Below are positions 37,486 through 45,332 of a stretch of DNA of 55,987 bases, piece by piece. Within the stretch, counting starts at the first letter, position 1. Each line of letters starts with the position of its first letter. Source of the stretch: Planctomycetota bacterium (GTDB lineage: Bacteria; Planctomycetota; UBA1135; GCA-002748355); contig PDSF01000050.1 of the NCBI GenBank assembly GCA_002748355.1, forward strand, positions 1 to 55,987, in the 5' to 3' direction. The position numbers and the translations under genes are program-made. The notes below the pieces were generated by a model, which had not been told where the DNA came from, ran no database searches, and was given only the letters and a program-made list of their open reading frames with translations.

Positions 37486-39602
37486 CTGCGAAGCAGACCA
37501 TGGATGAAGCTCAGGTATCGGAGGCGCTGGCCGCGCCCGAGGTCTCGGTCATCGTGCATGTCGTCGATGCTGAGGCTGACCTGCAAACCCTGGTGCGTGC
37601 CTACCAGCTGGCGCTCACCGAGCTCGGCCGCAGCCACGAGCTGGTCTTCGTGCTTGACGGTGTCGCTGGTCCTCTGATCGCCGAGCTGGAGGCCTTGCAG
37701 CGCCAAGAGAAGGGCATCAAGATCCTTGCCTTGCAGGGGCGTGGCAACGGTGAGTCGATTGCCTACCGCGCGGCCACCAGTCATGCCTCGGGCCGCTATC
37801 TGGTCACGGCGACGGACTATTTGCAGGTGGACCCTCGCAGCCTTGAGGCTCTGCTCGCTGCTCTCGATGCCGGGGCCGACTTGGTAAGCTCTTGGCGCTG
37901 GCCCCGCATCGACCCGCTGCTCAATCGGCTGCAGTCGGGCTTCTTTAACCGCTTCCTGCGTCTACTGAGCAGCGTCGAGTTGCACGATCTCAACTGCAAC
38001 TTCCGGGCGCTTCGCAGCGAGGTCCTCGAAGAGATCTCGGTCTACGGCGACATGTTCCGCTTCCTGCCCATCCTGGCGCAGAAGCGTGGCTTCAAGGTTC
38101 AAGAGGTCAAAGTCCGGCACATGGAGGAGCGGGGCAAGACCGGCTTCTTCGGCTTTGGCGTCTACTTCCGCCGACTCCTGGACATTCTCGCCGTTACTTT
38201 TCTGGCCCGCTTTACCCGCAAGCCGCTGCGCTTCTTTGGCGTGATCGGTTTGGCGCTGTTTGCGGCCGGCATGCTCTTGGCAGCGCCACCGCTGGTCGAG
38301 CGAATCTTGGATCTCGGCAGTCTGCAGAACCGCCCGATCTTCTTGATGGGCGTTGTGCTGATCTCCTTTGGCCTGCAGTTCATTGGCTTTGGGCTGGTGG
38401 GCGAGATCATCATCTACACTCAGTCGAAGAACCTCCGCGACTACAAGGTCGAACGCTTTCTGAGTTCGGACCCTGGCCTTGCCGAGGAGAATCTACCGGC
38501 TCTGGATGGGGAAGAGCTTCCCATCGAGATTACCTCCCAGCAGCCACGCATGGGGCTTTCGCTGCGGCATCCAGCTCCTGGCGAGGATTCTCTTCTCGAC
38601 CACTACATCGAGAATCATCCCCAAGGCACCTTCTTCCATATGTCTTGTTGGCGGAAGATGCTTGAGGAGCTACTGAATCGCCACTGCTCCATCCTGCTCG
38701 CTGAGCGTGACGGAGAGATGGTCGGCATGCTGCCGCTCTTCGACTGCGATTCCCTCTTCCTCGGGAAGATCAGTGTTTCGATGCCTTTCGCAGTCTATGG
38801 CGGCATCGTCGCCGACGACCTGGAGAGCAGCCTGCTCTTGCTGCGTGAGGCTTGCCAGCGCAGCCGCAGCCGCGGTCGCCGCTACCTGGAGTTGCGACAA
38901 CGTTGGCCTTTGGACCTGCCCGAAGACTTTGATCTCGAACTCCAGCGGCGTGAACTCTACGTCGGGTACGCGAAGGATCTTCCGGAGACCGTCGAAGACT
39001 GTCTCGGACAGATCCCGCGCAAGGCACGGGCCGAAGCGCGGAAGGGACGGGATAAGAGTCAGCTCAGCTTTGCTCCGATGCACGACCTGAAGGCCTTCCA
39101 TCGGCTCTTTTCCGTCAATAAGCAGAGCCTGGGCTCTCCCTGTCTGCCGCTGTCGATGCTGAAGATGATCCAGCGCCATCTCGGCGATCGCATGGTCATG
39201 CACGAGGTCTGCCTGCCGGAGGGCAAGCGCATCGCCTGCGTGATGAGCTTTCTCTTCCGAGACGAGTTGCTTCCTTACTACTCGGGGGCCCTCGCGGGTT
39301 ACTCGAAGACGGGCGTCAACAACTTCATGTATTGGAAGCTGATGGAGTGGGCGGTCGAGAATGGTCTGCGTCGTTTCGATTTCGGTCGCAGCCGTGTCGG
39401 CACGGGTGCCGCGAAGTTCAAGAAGAACATGGGCTTCCCAGAGGAAGCTCTGCACTACTACTTTGCCCTTGGCGAAGGCGTCTCGATGCCAGAGTTCCAC
39501 CCGAGCAATCCAAAGCTCAGCATCTATAAGCGGATGTGGAGCCGTTTGCCGGGAGGACTGGCCCGGGCGATGGGGGGGCGGGTCTTCCGCGAGTTGCCCT
39601 GA
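37482..39602 (+). CDS. Fusion of degenerate GT2 domain with FemAB-like (GNAT) domain
   Basis: A 706-residue fusion. Residues 20-230 follow the GT2 fold of the preceding gene, but the catalytic aspartates are gone: VLDGVAG replaces VDDGSTD, and TDYLQVDP at about 111-118 replaces DGDLQNDP. Two membrane helices (about 255-275 and 285-310) follow. Residues 360-700 form a FemAB-like acyltransferase of the GNAT type found with exosortase A (RRYLELRQ, QIPRKARAEARKG, YYSGALAGYSKTGVNNFMYWKLMEWA, FDFGRSRVGTGAAKFKKNMGF). FemAB enzymes form peptide bonds using aminoacyl-tRNA. Coupled by ATGA to the intact GT2 gene, so the pair may act together. Confidence 0.85.
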   Translation: MTAKQTMDEAQVSEALAAPEVSVIVHVVDAEADLQTLVRAYQLALTELGRSHELVFVLDGVAGPLIAELEALQRQEKGIKILALQGRGNGESIAYRAATSHASGRYLVTATDYLQVDPRSLEALLAALDAGADLVSSWRWPRIDPLLNRLQSGFFNRFLRLLSSVELHDLNCNFRALRSEVLEEISVYGDMFRFLPILAQKRGFKVQEVKVRHMEERGKTGFFGFGVYFRRLLDILAVTFLARFTRKPLRFFGVIGLALFAAGMLLAAPPLVERILDLGSLQNRPIFLMGVVLISFGLQFIGFGLVGEIIIYTQSKNLRDYKVERFLSSDPGLAEENLPALDGEELPIEITSQQPRMGLSLRHPAPGEDSLLDHYIENHPQGTFFHMSCWRKMLEELLNRHCSILLAERDGEMVGMLPLFDCDSLFLGKISVSMPFAVYGGIVADDLESSLLLLREACQRSRSRGRRYLELRQRWPLDLPEDFDLELQRRELYVGYAKDLPETVEDCLGQIPRKARAEARKGRDKSQLSFAPMHDLKAFHRLFSVNKQSLGSPCLPLSMLKMIQRHLGDRMVMHEVCLPEGKRIACVMSFLFRDELLPYYSGALAGYSKTGVNNFMYWKLMEWAVENGLRRFDFGRSRVGTGAAKFKKNMGFPEEALHYYFALGEGVSMPEFHPSNPKLSIYKRMWSRLPGGLARAMGGRVFRELP

Positions 39603-39619
39603 GGCTGTCTCCCGGTGTT

Positions 39620-40189
39620 TCAGCGGACCGTGGAGAGGATCCACTCCAGGGCTTGCTCTAAGTCCTTGGCAAAGAACTCGGGCGCCGTCCGGTCTTGGGG
39701 CCAGTCTCTGCTGTGAGCTAGCTTCGGGCCTAGGACGAGGGCAGCCTTGGCTCCGAAGTGGTGGCTGGCTTCGATGTCGCGAACCGCGTCGCCGACCAAT
39801 ACGCAGCGCTCAGGGTCCAAGCTAAAGACCTGGCCGGCGTGGCGGAGCATTCCGCCATTGGGCTTGCGGCAGGGGCAACTGCGGGTCAGCGCGCTGTTGC
39901 CAGCTTCGGGGTGGTGCGGGCAGGCGAGGATGGCATCGAGCTCTTCTTCGCAGAGGGCGCGGAGCTTTTGGTGGATGCGGCAGAGCTCATGGAAGTTGAT
40001 GAGGCCACGAGCCAGCGCCGATTGATTGGTGACGACGATGCGGAGGAAGCCGGCCTGGCCCAGACGTCGAAGCGCGGAGACTAGGCCTGGGACCGGCTTG
40101 AGCTGGTCGGCTGAGGTGATGAAGCCCTGTTCTACGTTGAGGACTCCGTCCCGATCGAGGAAGACCGCCTTATGTCCAGGACCCTTCAA
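39620..40189 (-). CDS. HAD-IIIA phosphatase, GmhB-like
   Basis: A 189-residue HAD hydrolase of the histidinol phosphatase/heptose bisphosphatase group. The nucleophile motif is FLDRDGVLN, VVTNQSALARG is motif II, and GDAVRDIEASHHFGAKA holds motif III/IV residues. Cysteines and histidine in CPHHPE and CPCRKPNGG form the zinc-binding loop typical of GmhB. It probably removes phosphate from a heptose or similar sugar bisphosphate for lipopolysaccharide. The start is TTG 40187-40189, which overlaps the preceding lipoprotein stop by four bases, so the pair is coupled. Confidence 0.85.
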   Translation of the reverse strand: MKGPGHKAVFLDRDGVLNVEQGFITSADQLKPVPGLVSALRRLGQAGFLRIVVTNQSALARGLINFHELCRIHQKLRALCEEELDAILACPHHPEAGNSALTRSCPCRKPNGGMLRHAGQVFSLDPERCVLVGDAVRDIEASHHFGAKAALVLGPKLAHSRDWPQDRTAPEFFAKDLEQALEWILSTVR

Positions 40190-40665
40190 CGCTCTGTTTC
40201 AAGCTGAGGGTCCTGGGGCCGCTTCTGGAAGGTGCCCTGAGGGAAGAGCCGCACGTACAGGTCGCTGGGCACATAGAACGACTCGATCGCAAAGGGAAAG
40301 AAGAGGTCGCCGACCGTCCACCACAAGGGGAAGGCTGGCGTCACCAGGTCGGGGTGCCCTTCGTCCCACTGTGAGGTTCTGAAGTCGTCCCAGTGTTTGG
40401 CGATGCGGCGTTCGGTCTCGTAGCCCTCTTTGCGGACTTCGATGAGATGGTCACCGCCCATCAGCCCCCCGAGCTCAAGCTCAGCGGGCGTGGTTTTGCC
40501 GGTGTTGATGCCGTCGACCCAGACCTCTCCACCCGCCGGATCGGAGTAGACGAAGACGCGATCCTTGGCGCTTAGCCAGAGGCAGGAGCTGAGGCATAGC
40601 GGTAGCAGGAGTAGGAGCCAGCCGAGGACCCGGCCGGCGATGCTTGCGTCTTGTCTTTGCTGCAT
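40186..40665 (-). CDS. PEGA-domain lipoprotein
   Basis: A 159-residue exported lipoprotein. The signal peptide (hydrophobic about 14-26) ends in the lipobox LSSC. A PEGA-type beta domain follows (about 38-80): YSDPAGGEVWVDGINTGKTTPAELELGG and a glycine-rich strand with HLIEVRKEGYE. PEGA domains are thought to be surface or periplasmic carbohydrate-contact modules. The C-terminus (FFPFAIESFYVPSDLYVRLFPQ) is aromatic. It sits between the EF-P gene and the GmhB-like gene, which it overlaps. Confidence 0.72.
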   Translation of the reverse strand: MQQRQDASIAGRVLGWLLLLLPLCLSSCLWLSAKDRVFVYSDPAGGEVWVDGINTGKTTPAELELGGLMGGDHLIEVRKEGYETERRIAKHWDDFRTSQWDEGHPDLVTPAFPLWWTVGDLFFPFAIESFYVPSDLYVRLFPQGTFQKRPQDPQLETER

Positions 40666-40688
40666 CCTCTCTCCTCGTTTCCCGATTC

Positions 40689-40700
40689 AACGGATCCGTT
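40689..40700. repeat. 12-base perfect palindrome
   Basis: AACGGATCCGTT is fully self-complementary and lies between the end of efp and the start of the PEGA lipoprotein gene, both on the minus strand. It could form a small hairpin that ends efp transcription, but there is no T run, or it could be an operator for the lipoprotein gene. Confidence 0.4.
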
Positions 40701-40763
40701 TAGCGCACTCGTTCCACGCCCAAATTCAGTCGTCCCATCCAGCCCTTGGCTGAAGTGGCCAGC

Positions 40764-41333
40764 CTACTCCTTTACGCGACCGAGGAAGCTCGAATCCTCG
40801 GTGCTGATCTTGATCTTGTCTCCCACCCTGATGTGGGCTGGGGTCCGGACTTCCAGGCCAGTTTCGACTTTGACCGGCTTGGTGACGTTGGTTGCCGTGT
40901 TGCCCTTCGCCGCCTCTTCGGCCTCGATGACCTCGAGCACGACCGAGGTCGGAAGCTCGACGGAGACCGCCTCGCCATCGAAGAAGGTCACCATGATCGG
41001 AGAGTTGTCCTTGATGTAGTGCATCGAGTCTTCGATCACGTTTCCTGGCAGGACGTACTGCTCGTAGTCGGCCTCGTCCATGAAGACGTAGCCGGTGTTG
41101 TCCTTATACAGGTAGGTGCAGGACTTCTTGTCCAGGTAGGCCAGCTCGACCGAGTCGCCAGAGGCCAGGCGCAGGCGTCGCTGGTTGCCGGTCTTGAGGT
41201 TGCGAAGCTCGACGTGGTGCACGGCCTGGCCCTTGCCGGGGGTTACGTGGTCGCGCTTGGACACTTCGAACAGTTCGCCGTCCAGGATGACGGTCATGCC
41301 CTTCTTAATCTCGGGCGCGCGGGCTGTGGCCAT
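40764..41333 (-). CDS. efp: Elongation factor P
   Basis: EF-P relieves ribosome stalling at polyproline stretches. The 189-residue protein has the three beta-barrel layout of the family: an N-terminal KOW-like domain, the loop TPGKGQA with Lys34 at the tip, where EF-P is modified in E. coli, then HHVELRNLKTGNQ and a C-terminal domain ending TPAHIRVGDKIKISTEDSSFLGRV. Length is normal. Neither the lysyltransferase EpmA nor the aminomutase EpmB lies in the window. Confidence 0.96.
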   Translation of the reverse strand: MATARAPEIKKGMTVILDGELFEVSKRDHVTPGKGQAVHHVELRNLKTGNQRRLRLASGDSVELAYLDKKSCTYLYKDNTGYVFMDEADYEQYVLPGNVIEDSMHYIKDNSPIMVTFFDGEAVSVELPTSVVLEVIEAEEAAKGNTATNVTKPVKVETGLEVRTPAHIRVGDKIKISTEDSSFLGRVKE

Positions 41334-41478
41334 GCATTTCTCTCTTCAGAGGGGGTCAGGAAAGCCGCGGAGAATAGCAAGCGGCGCTTGCTGCGGCACG
41401 GCTCCGTTTCTCTGGGTTCCAGGCAATCGCTTTCGACCGGGCCCCGCTCCGCCGGCTTTCTGCGACAGAAACGGCGGT

Positions 41479-42729
41479 TCAGCGGCCTCTTAGGGACTCC
41501 AGCCGGGCCCGGACTTCTTTGGCCAGGGGGCTCCTCGGCTCGTACTCAAGGAAGGCTTCGAAGTGCCGGGCCGCCTCCGTCTCCCGGCCGAGGCTCAGGA
41601 GTAGTTCGGCGATCTCGACATGGGCGTCTGCGTAGCTCGCTTGGATCGAGAGGGCGACTTGGAAGCTGCGCAGAGCCTCTTCCGAGCGGCCGATCTCGGC
41701 CAAAACCCGCCCGAGCACGTACCAGGCTTCGACGTAGTCGTATTCGATTTCGACGACCTGTCGCAGGCGCTGCGAGGCTTCGGCCACCCTTTCGAGGACA
41801 TAGAGGACTCCGGCCAGGTGGAAGGCGATCTCGGAGTCGGGGCCGCCGCAGAGCAGTGCGTCCTCGTAGCAGTGAAGAGCTTCCTCCCAGTCGCCCCGCT
41901 CCTCCGCTTCGACACCGCGGCGGAACCAGGTCTCGCTGCGGGTGTCCGGAGCGAGCTGCGGCAGTTCGATCGACTTCAGTTCCTGTTCGGCCTGCGTTTC
42001 AAAGTCGAACCAGAGCTGGCCTTTCGAGCAGCGGAGGGTCCCGTCGCCCATCCTTGCCAGCAGCGGTCCCCGTGCGTCGAGACTGTTGATCTGGCCCAGA
42101 GCTTCGCCGGCCTCGGGATGCCAATGCGAGAGGTCCTTGAGGAAGCGGCGAATCTGGCCGGGGCTGTGCCCTTGCTTGACCAGGTTGGCGATGCTGCGCG
42201 CGCGCGCGACCTGGGGAAAGTCGAAGTAGAGCAGGCGGTGGACGATCTTGCGGGGCACGATGAGGCGATTCCGCGTCCAGCTGCGCAACTGCTGCGTCGG
42301 CACATCGAGCATCCGGGATAGCTGCTGGGTGGTGTAGAGCCGCTCCAGGTCCTGGCGCTGCTGGTCGAGTCCGAGCAGTTCGAGCAGGTCTCGTTCGCTT
42401 AGGATCGAGAGTTCTTGGCCACTGTTGCGACGCTGGATCGCGTCGCGGAGCAGCTGGGTCGAATGACCGTCCTCCTGGAGCGGCCAGCCGATCGCTCCAA
42501 TCACCAGGAGCTTGGTCTCCGGCTGAACCCGGTGGTGGTGCTGGTAGCCGCTCCGCTGCAGGAGCTGGATGCACTCCTCATGCGACATCGTCGCGAAGCG
42601 TCCGGTGATCGCGACGCAGGTATCCCCGGGACCCACCAAGTGGGGTGCTTTCGCTTCCTTGCTGTCGCTGGTCTGCCTTCCCTTTGCCATGGCGGCGGAG
42701 TATAGCGGCGTCTGGCCCGGACTCGTCAC
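41479..42729 (-). CDS. BRCT-MerR-TPR protein, probable DNA-binding regulator
   Basis: A 416-residue protein with an unusual module set. Residues 38-120 resemble a BRCT domain (VAITGRFATMSHEECIQLL and LLVIGAIGWPL). Residues 130-200 form a MerR-type helix-turn-helix (YTTQQLSRMLDVPTQQLRSWTRNRLI). Residues 265-416 are at least three TPR repeats (AEERGDWEEALHCYEDAL; AWYVLGRVLAEIGRSEEALR). MerR implies DNA binding, and BRCT and TPR imply partner binding; no enzymatic motif is seen. The start may be GTG 42729, overlapping the radC stop, or ATG 42690, which trims 13 residues. The neighbouring radC gene hints at DNA damage or replication, by inference only. Confidence 0.72.
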   Translation of the reverse strand: MTSPGQTPLYSAAMAKGRQTSDSKEAKAPHLVGPGDTCVAITGRFATMSHEECIQLLQRSGYQHHHRVQPETKLLVIGAIGWPLQEDGHSTQLLRDAIQRRNSGQELSILSERDLLELLGLDQQRQDLERLYTTQQLSRMLDVPTQQLRSWTRNRLIVPRKIVHRLLYFDFPQVARARSIANLVKQGHSPGQIRRFLKDLSHWHPEAGEALGQINSLDARGPLLARMGDGTLRCSKGQLWFDFETQAEQELKSIELPQLAPDTRSETWFRRGVEAEERGDWEEALHCYEDALLCGGPDSEIAFHLAGVLYVLERVAEASQRLRQVVEIEYDYVEAWYVLGRVLAEIGRSEEALRSFQVALSIQASYADAHVEIAELLLSLGRETEAARHFEAFLEYEPRSPLAKEVRARLESLRGR

Positions 42730-43415
42730 CTGCTCGCAGGGGCATCGTTCATATCCTCGAAGCGGAAGTCGCTCTCTTCGGCGAAGCTGAAGAAGCGATC
42801 AGCGCCCAGGACCAAATGGTCCAAGAATCGGATGCCAAGGAGCTGGCCCACCTCACGCAAGCGTTCGGTCACAGCCCGGTCTTCGTTGCTGGGCGCGGGG
42901 TCGCCGCTCGGATGGCTGTGTCCGACGACGATGGCGGCGGCCCCGCATCGGACTGCGGGCCTATAAACCTCGCGCGGGTGGACCAGGCTCGACTGCAGGG
43001 AGCCGATGCTGATGAGTCGCGAGCCGATCACCCGGTGCTTGGTGTCGAGGAAAAGGGCGTGGAACTCCTCTCGTCCTGGTGCAAAGAGCTGTCCCCGCAG
43101 GTGGCCTGCGGCCTCACTGGCGCTGAGCAGGGACTGCCCACGGCGCAGGGAGGTCCTGTGCACCCGGCGTCCGAGTTCGATCGCCGCGACCAGGCGGCTG
43201 GCGAGCTCGGGGCTCAATCGCGCCTCGATCTCGCGGGGTTCTCGTTCGCGAAGTGCCTCCAGGCCCCCGGGGTCTGGGGCGAGCAGCTCGTGCAGCCGTC
43301 CTGCCTCAGGGCCAAGCAGCAGTCGCAGCAGCTCGGGGTCGCTGAGGGAGCGCGGACCAAAGCCGCGCAGCTCGGCCAGCTGTGGAGAATCGGGTCGGGT
43401 CGGAGGCTGGGTCAC
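42726..43415 (-). CDS. radC: RadC-family JAB/MPN domain protein
   Basis: A 229-residue member of the RadC family. An N-terminal helix-hairpin-helix-like region (about 1-80) precedes the JAB/MPN domain. The metal motif is complete: Glu in EEFHALFLD, and GHSHPSGDPAPSNED with two His and Asp. RadC is named from E. coli DNA repair, but its biochemical role is unproven. The start is GTG 43413-43415. The stop overlaps the possible start of the BRCT-MerR-TPR gene, so the two may be translated together. Confidence 0.87.
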   Translation of the reverse strand: MTQPPTRPDSPQLAELRGFGPRSLSDPELLRLLLGPEAGRLHELLAPDPGGLEALREREPREIEARLSPELASRLVAAIELGRRVHRTSLRRGQSLLSASEAAGHLRGQLFAPGREEFHALFLDTKHRVIGSRLISIGSLQSSLVHPREVYRPAVRCGAAAIVVGHSHPSGDPAPSNEDRAVTERLREVGQLLGIRFLDHLVLGADRFFSFAEESDFRFEDMNDAPASR

Positions 43416-43563
43416 ACTCTGCGCTCACGCTTCGCTGTTCCGGGGGGGCAAGAACTGAGTGACCCAACGGGGCCGGGGTTTCTCGCAAACTCGGATTTCC
43501 GCCGGGCCTGGGCTGTGGGCTGGCTGCTTTCAGCGGACGGGTCTCGGCGCCTCTTGGTCGAGC

Positions 43564-43956
43564 TCAGTCGCCAGGCTCCGCCCCGGGGCAAAAACGCAGG
43601 AACTCGTCGAGCGCTGGCCCGGGCTCTCGCAAGTCGGGCCAATGCGGGAAGCTTCGGCAGTGCCCGGGGCGGGCCGGGTAGACCTGGCAGCGTGCTTGCC
43701 AGCCCTCCCGTTCGAGGAAGACACACTCGGGGGCTCGTGGGCCGTCCTTGAGCAGCAGGTCCTCGCCGGGCCCGGAGCGGCAATAGCGGGCTCGGAAGGC
43801 CTCCGCTTCGAGCCCGAGCAGCTCAGCGATGGCCAAGACGTCGCTCGGGGACAAACGCACCCTCCCCTCCGGGCGGCTGCAGCAGTTGCCGCTGCGGCGG
43901 CACCTGTGCCGGAAGGGCCATGCCGAGCCGAGTTCCGTGTCCTGTGTTTTGGTCAT
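43564..43956 (-). CDS. YkgJ-like cysteine cluster protein
   Basis: A 130-residue protein resembling the YkgJ zinc/iron-chelating family. Cys-rich segments include CRRSGNCC near residue 20, then RYC, ECVF, ARCQVYPARPGHCRSFP and a final FCPG. In the first cluster one of the usual cysteines is Ser, so the metal site may be atypical. The likely start is ATG 43956; an upstream ATG at 44043 adds 29 residues with no conserved content. Function unknown. Confidence 0.75.
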   Translation of the reverse strand: MTKTQDTELGSAWPFRHRCRRSGNCCSRPEGRVRLSPSDVLAIAELLGLEAEAFRARYCRSGPGEDLLLKDGPRAPECVFLEREGWQARCQVYPARPGHCRSFPHWPDLREPGPALDEFLRFCPGAEPGD

Positions 43957-44225
43957 GAGCCGGAATCCCGGTCGATGTGCCCGTCGATGCGAAAGGATCC
44001 CCCTAGCGAAGAGCGAAGCCGAGCCCAGAGCAAGCTTCTCCACCCGTGAAGGGGAGAGCTTCGCTTCGAAGTTTGCTCACTGCGATACCTGGTTGCGGGA
44101 CGGCACTGGGCATCCACGCGGGGGGGGGAGAGGCGAGGGCACTCACCGGATTGACCTTATTCGTTTTAAGAATGGTCCTTGCGCCAGCCGATGAGATTTC
44201 AGCTTTTCTTTGAAGAGGGTATTTG

Positions 44226-45332
44226 ATGAGGCGCGGACTCCTTTTTATCTCTGCAACGATCTTGTTTGCACTCGGTTTGGTTTTGAGCGCCGACTTCATC
44301 ATGAGCCTTGGGCTGATGCGTGGATCGTTAACGCATGAGAATGAGCTTGTACGTAAGTCCGCTAATATGGAGATCGTTATATATCGATGGGGAGCGTGGA
44401 TCCTTGCCTCTTTGTTGCTCGTCACTGGATTGTTCTGGGGTCGTTTGATCAATACCAAGTGGGTGCTTGATACGGCACAACTGGGCTCGAAAGTGAGCGC
44501 CGAGATTCGTCGGCATTTCGGCTCCATTTGGAATCGATCTCTGCTAATTGTTCTCATCGGCCTCTTCGGGATCGGCCTCTATCTTCGTTTTGGCAAGGAT
44601 CTGTTCCCACTCGAGTACCTGGCCGCCATTAACCCCGAGGACGGAGTGATCGAATGGTCTTCGGCGGCTATCGTTTTGTTCGCCGCCCTGCTGTCGGGGC
44701 GTATTGCCCTGCATGGACAGGCCACACGCGCCCAGGTGGGAATGCATTGCTTCTTGGCCTTGCTGTTCTTCGCGATGTGTGGAGAAGAGATTAGCTGGGG
44801 GCAGCGGGTGCTAGGTTTTGAGACCCCGGAAGCCCTTCAAGGCATCAATGTCCAGGGTGAGTTCAATCTCCATAACGACTTTGGGTACTTCTTCGACCAC
44901 CTGTTTGTTTTGTGCTTCTTCCTTTGGGGCTGCGTTGTTCCCCTGCTTCGCAAATATTCAGATTTCTTTCGAGGATTATTCCTTCGCGTAGGACTGCCGG
45001 TCCCCTCCTTGGGACTCGCCTTCGGGATGTTATTGATTTCGATGGTCCAGGACGTTCTCGTGTATCGTCTGGTTGACCCCATGCCTTATCTGCGGGTCCC
45101 TGAGCTTCGGGAACTCTTATCCTCGCTAGCCTTTGCGCTGCTGATGTTCGAGGTGCTGCGCTTGCTCCGCTTGCAGGGCACGGGGGCAGCGGATAGGCAG
45201 ATCGAAAGCTCAGCTAAGGTCCGCGTGTTAGCGAAGGGACAGGACCCGTTCGGCCTCGGACACGCCACTCAAGCAGCTCCCGGCCCAGCGCCTTCGCTCA
45301 GCGGCGGCGCCGCCGATGAGGAGATCGTTTGA
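44226..45332 (+). CDS. Multi-pass membrane protein with EEISWGQR motif
   Basis: A 368-residue integral membrane protein with about eight hydrophobic segments. The central GEEISWGQRVLGFETPE, then NVQGEFNLHNDFGY, is a strongly patterned, polar motif inside a membrane protein and looks functionally constrained. I recall similar uncharacterised membrane proteins with an EEISWGQR box, but the function is not known to me. The C-terminal 60 residues are hydrophilic and Ala/Pro-rich. The first two thirds of the gene have visibly lower GC than their neighbours. Its 3' end overlaps the convergent kinase gene by 35 bases. The start is ATG 44226; TTG 44223 would add only one residue. Confidence 0.72.
   Translation: MRRGLLFISATILFALGLVLSADFIMSLGLMRGSLTHENELVRKSANMEIVIYRWGAWILASLLLVTGLFWGRLINTKWVLDTAQLGSKVSAEIRRHFGSIWNRSLLIVLIGLFGIGLYLRFGKDLFPLEYLAAINPEDGVIEWSSAAIVLFAALLSGRIALHGQATRAQVGMHCFLALLFFAMCGEEISWGQRVLGFETPEALQGINVQGEFNLHNDFGYFFDHLFVLCFFLWGCVVPLLRKYSDFFRGLFLRVGLPVPSLGLAFGMLLISMVQDVLVYRLVDPMPYLRVPELRELLSSLAFALLMFEVLRLLRLQGTGAADRQIESSAKVRVLAKGQDPFGLGHATQAAPGPAPSLSGGAADEEIV

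Noticed and set aside
40746..42089. A long open frame (447 codons) on the plus strand opposite efp and the BRCT-MerR-TPR gene.
   Set aside because: The encoded peptide is Arg/Pro-rich without motifs, and both minus-strand genes are well supported.
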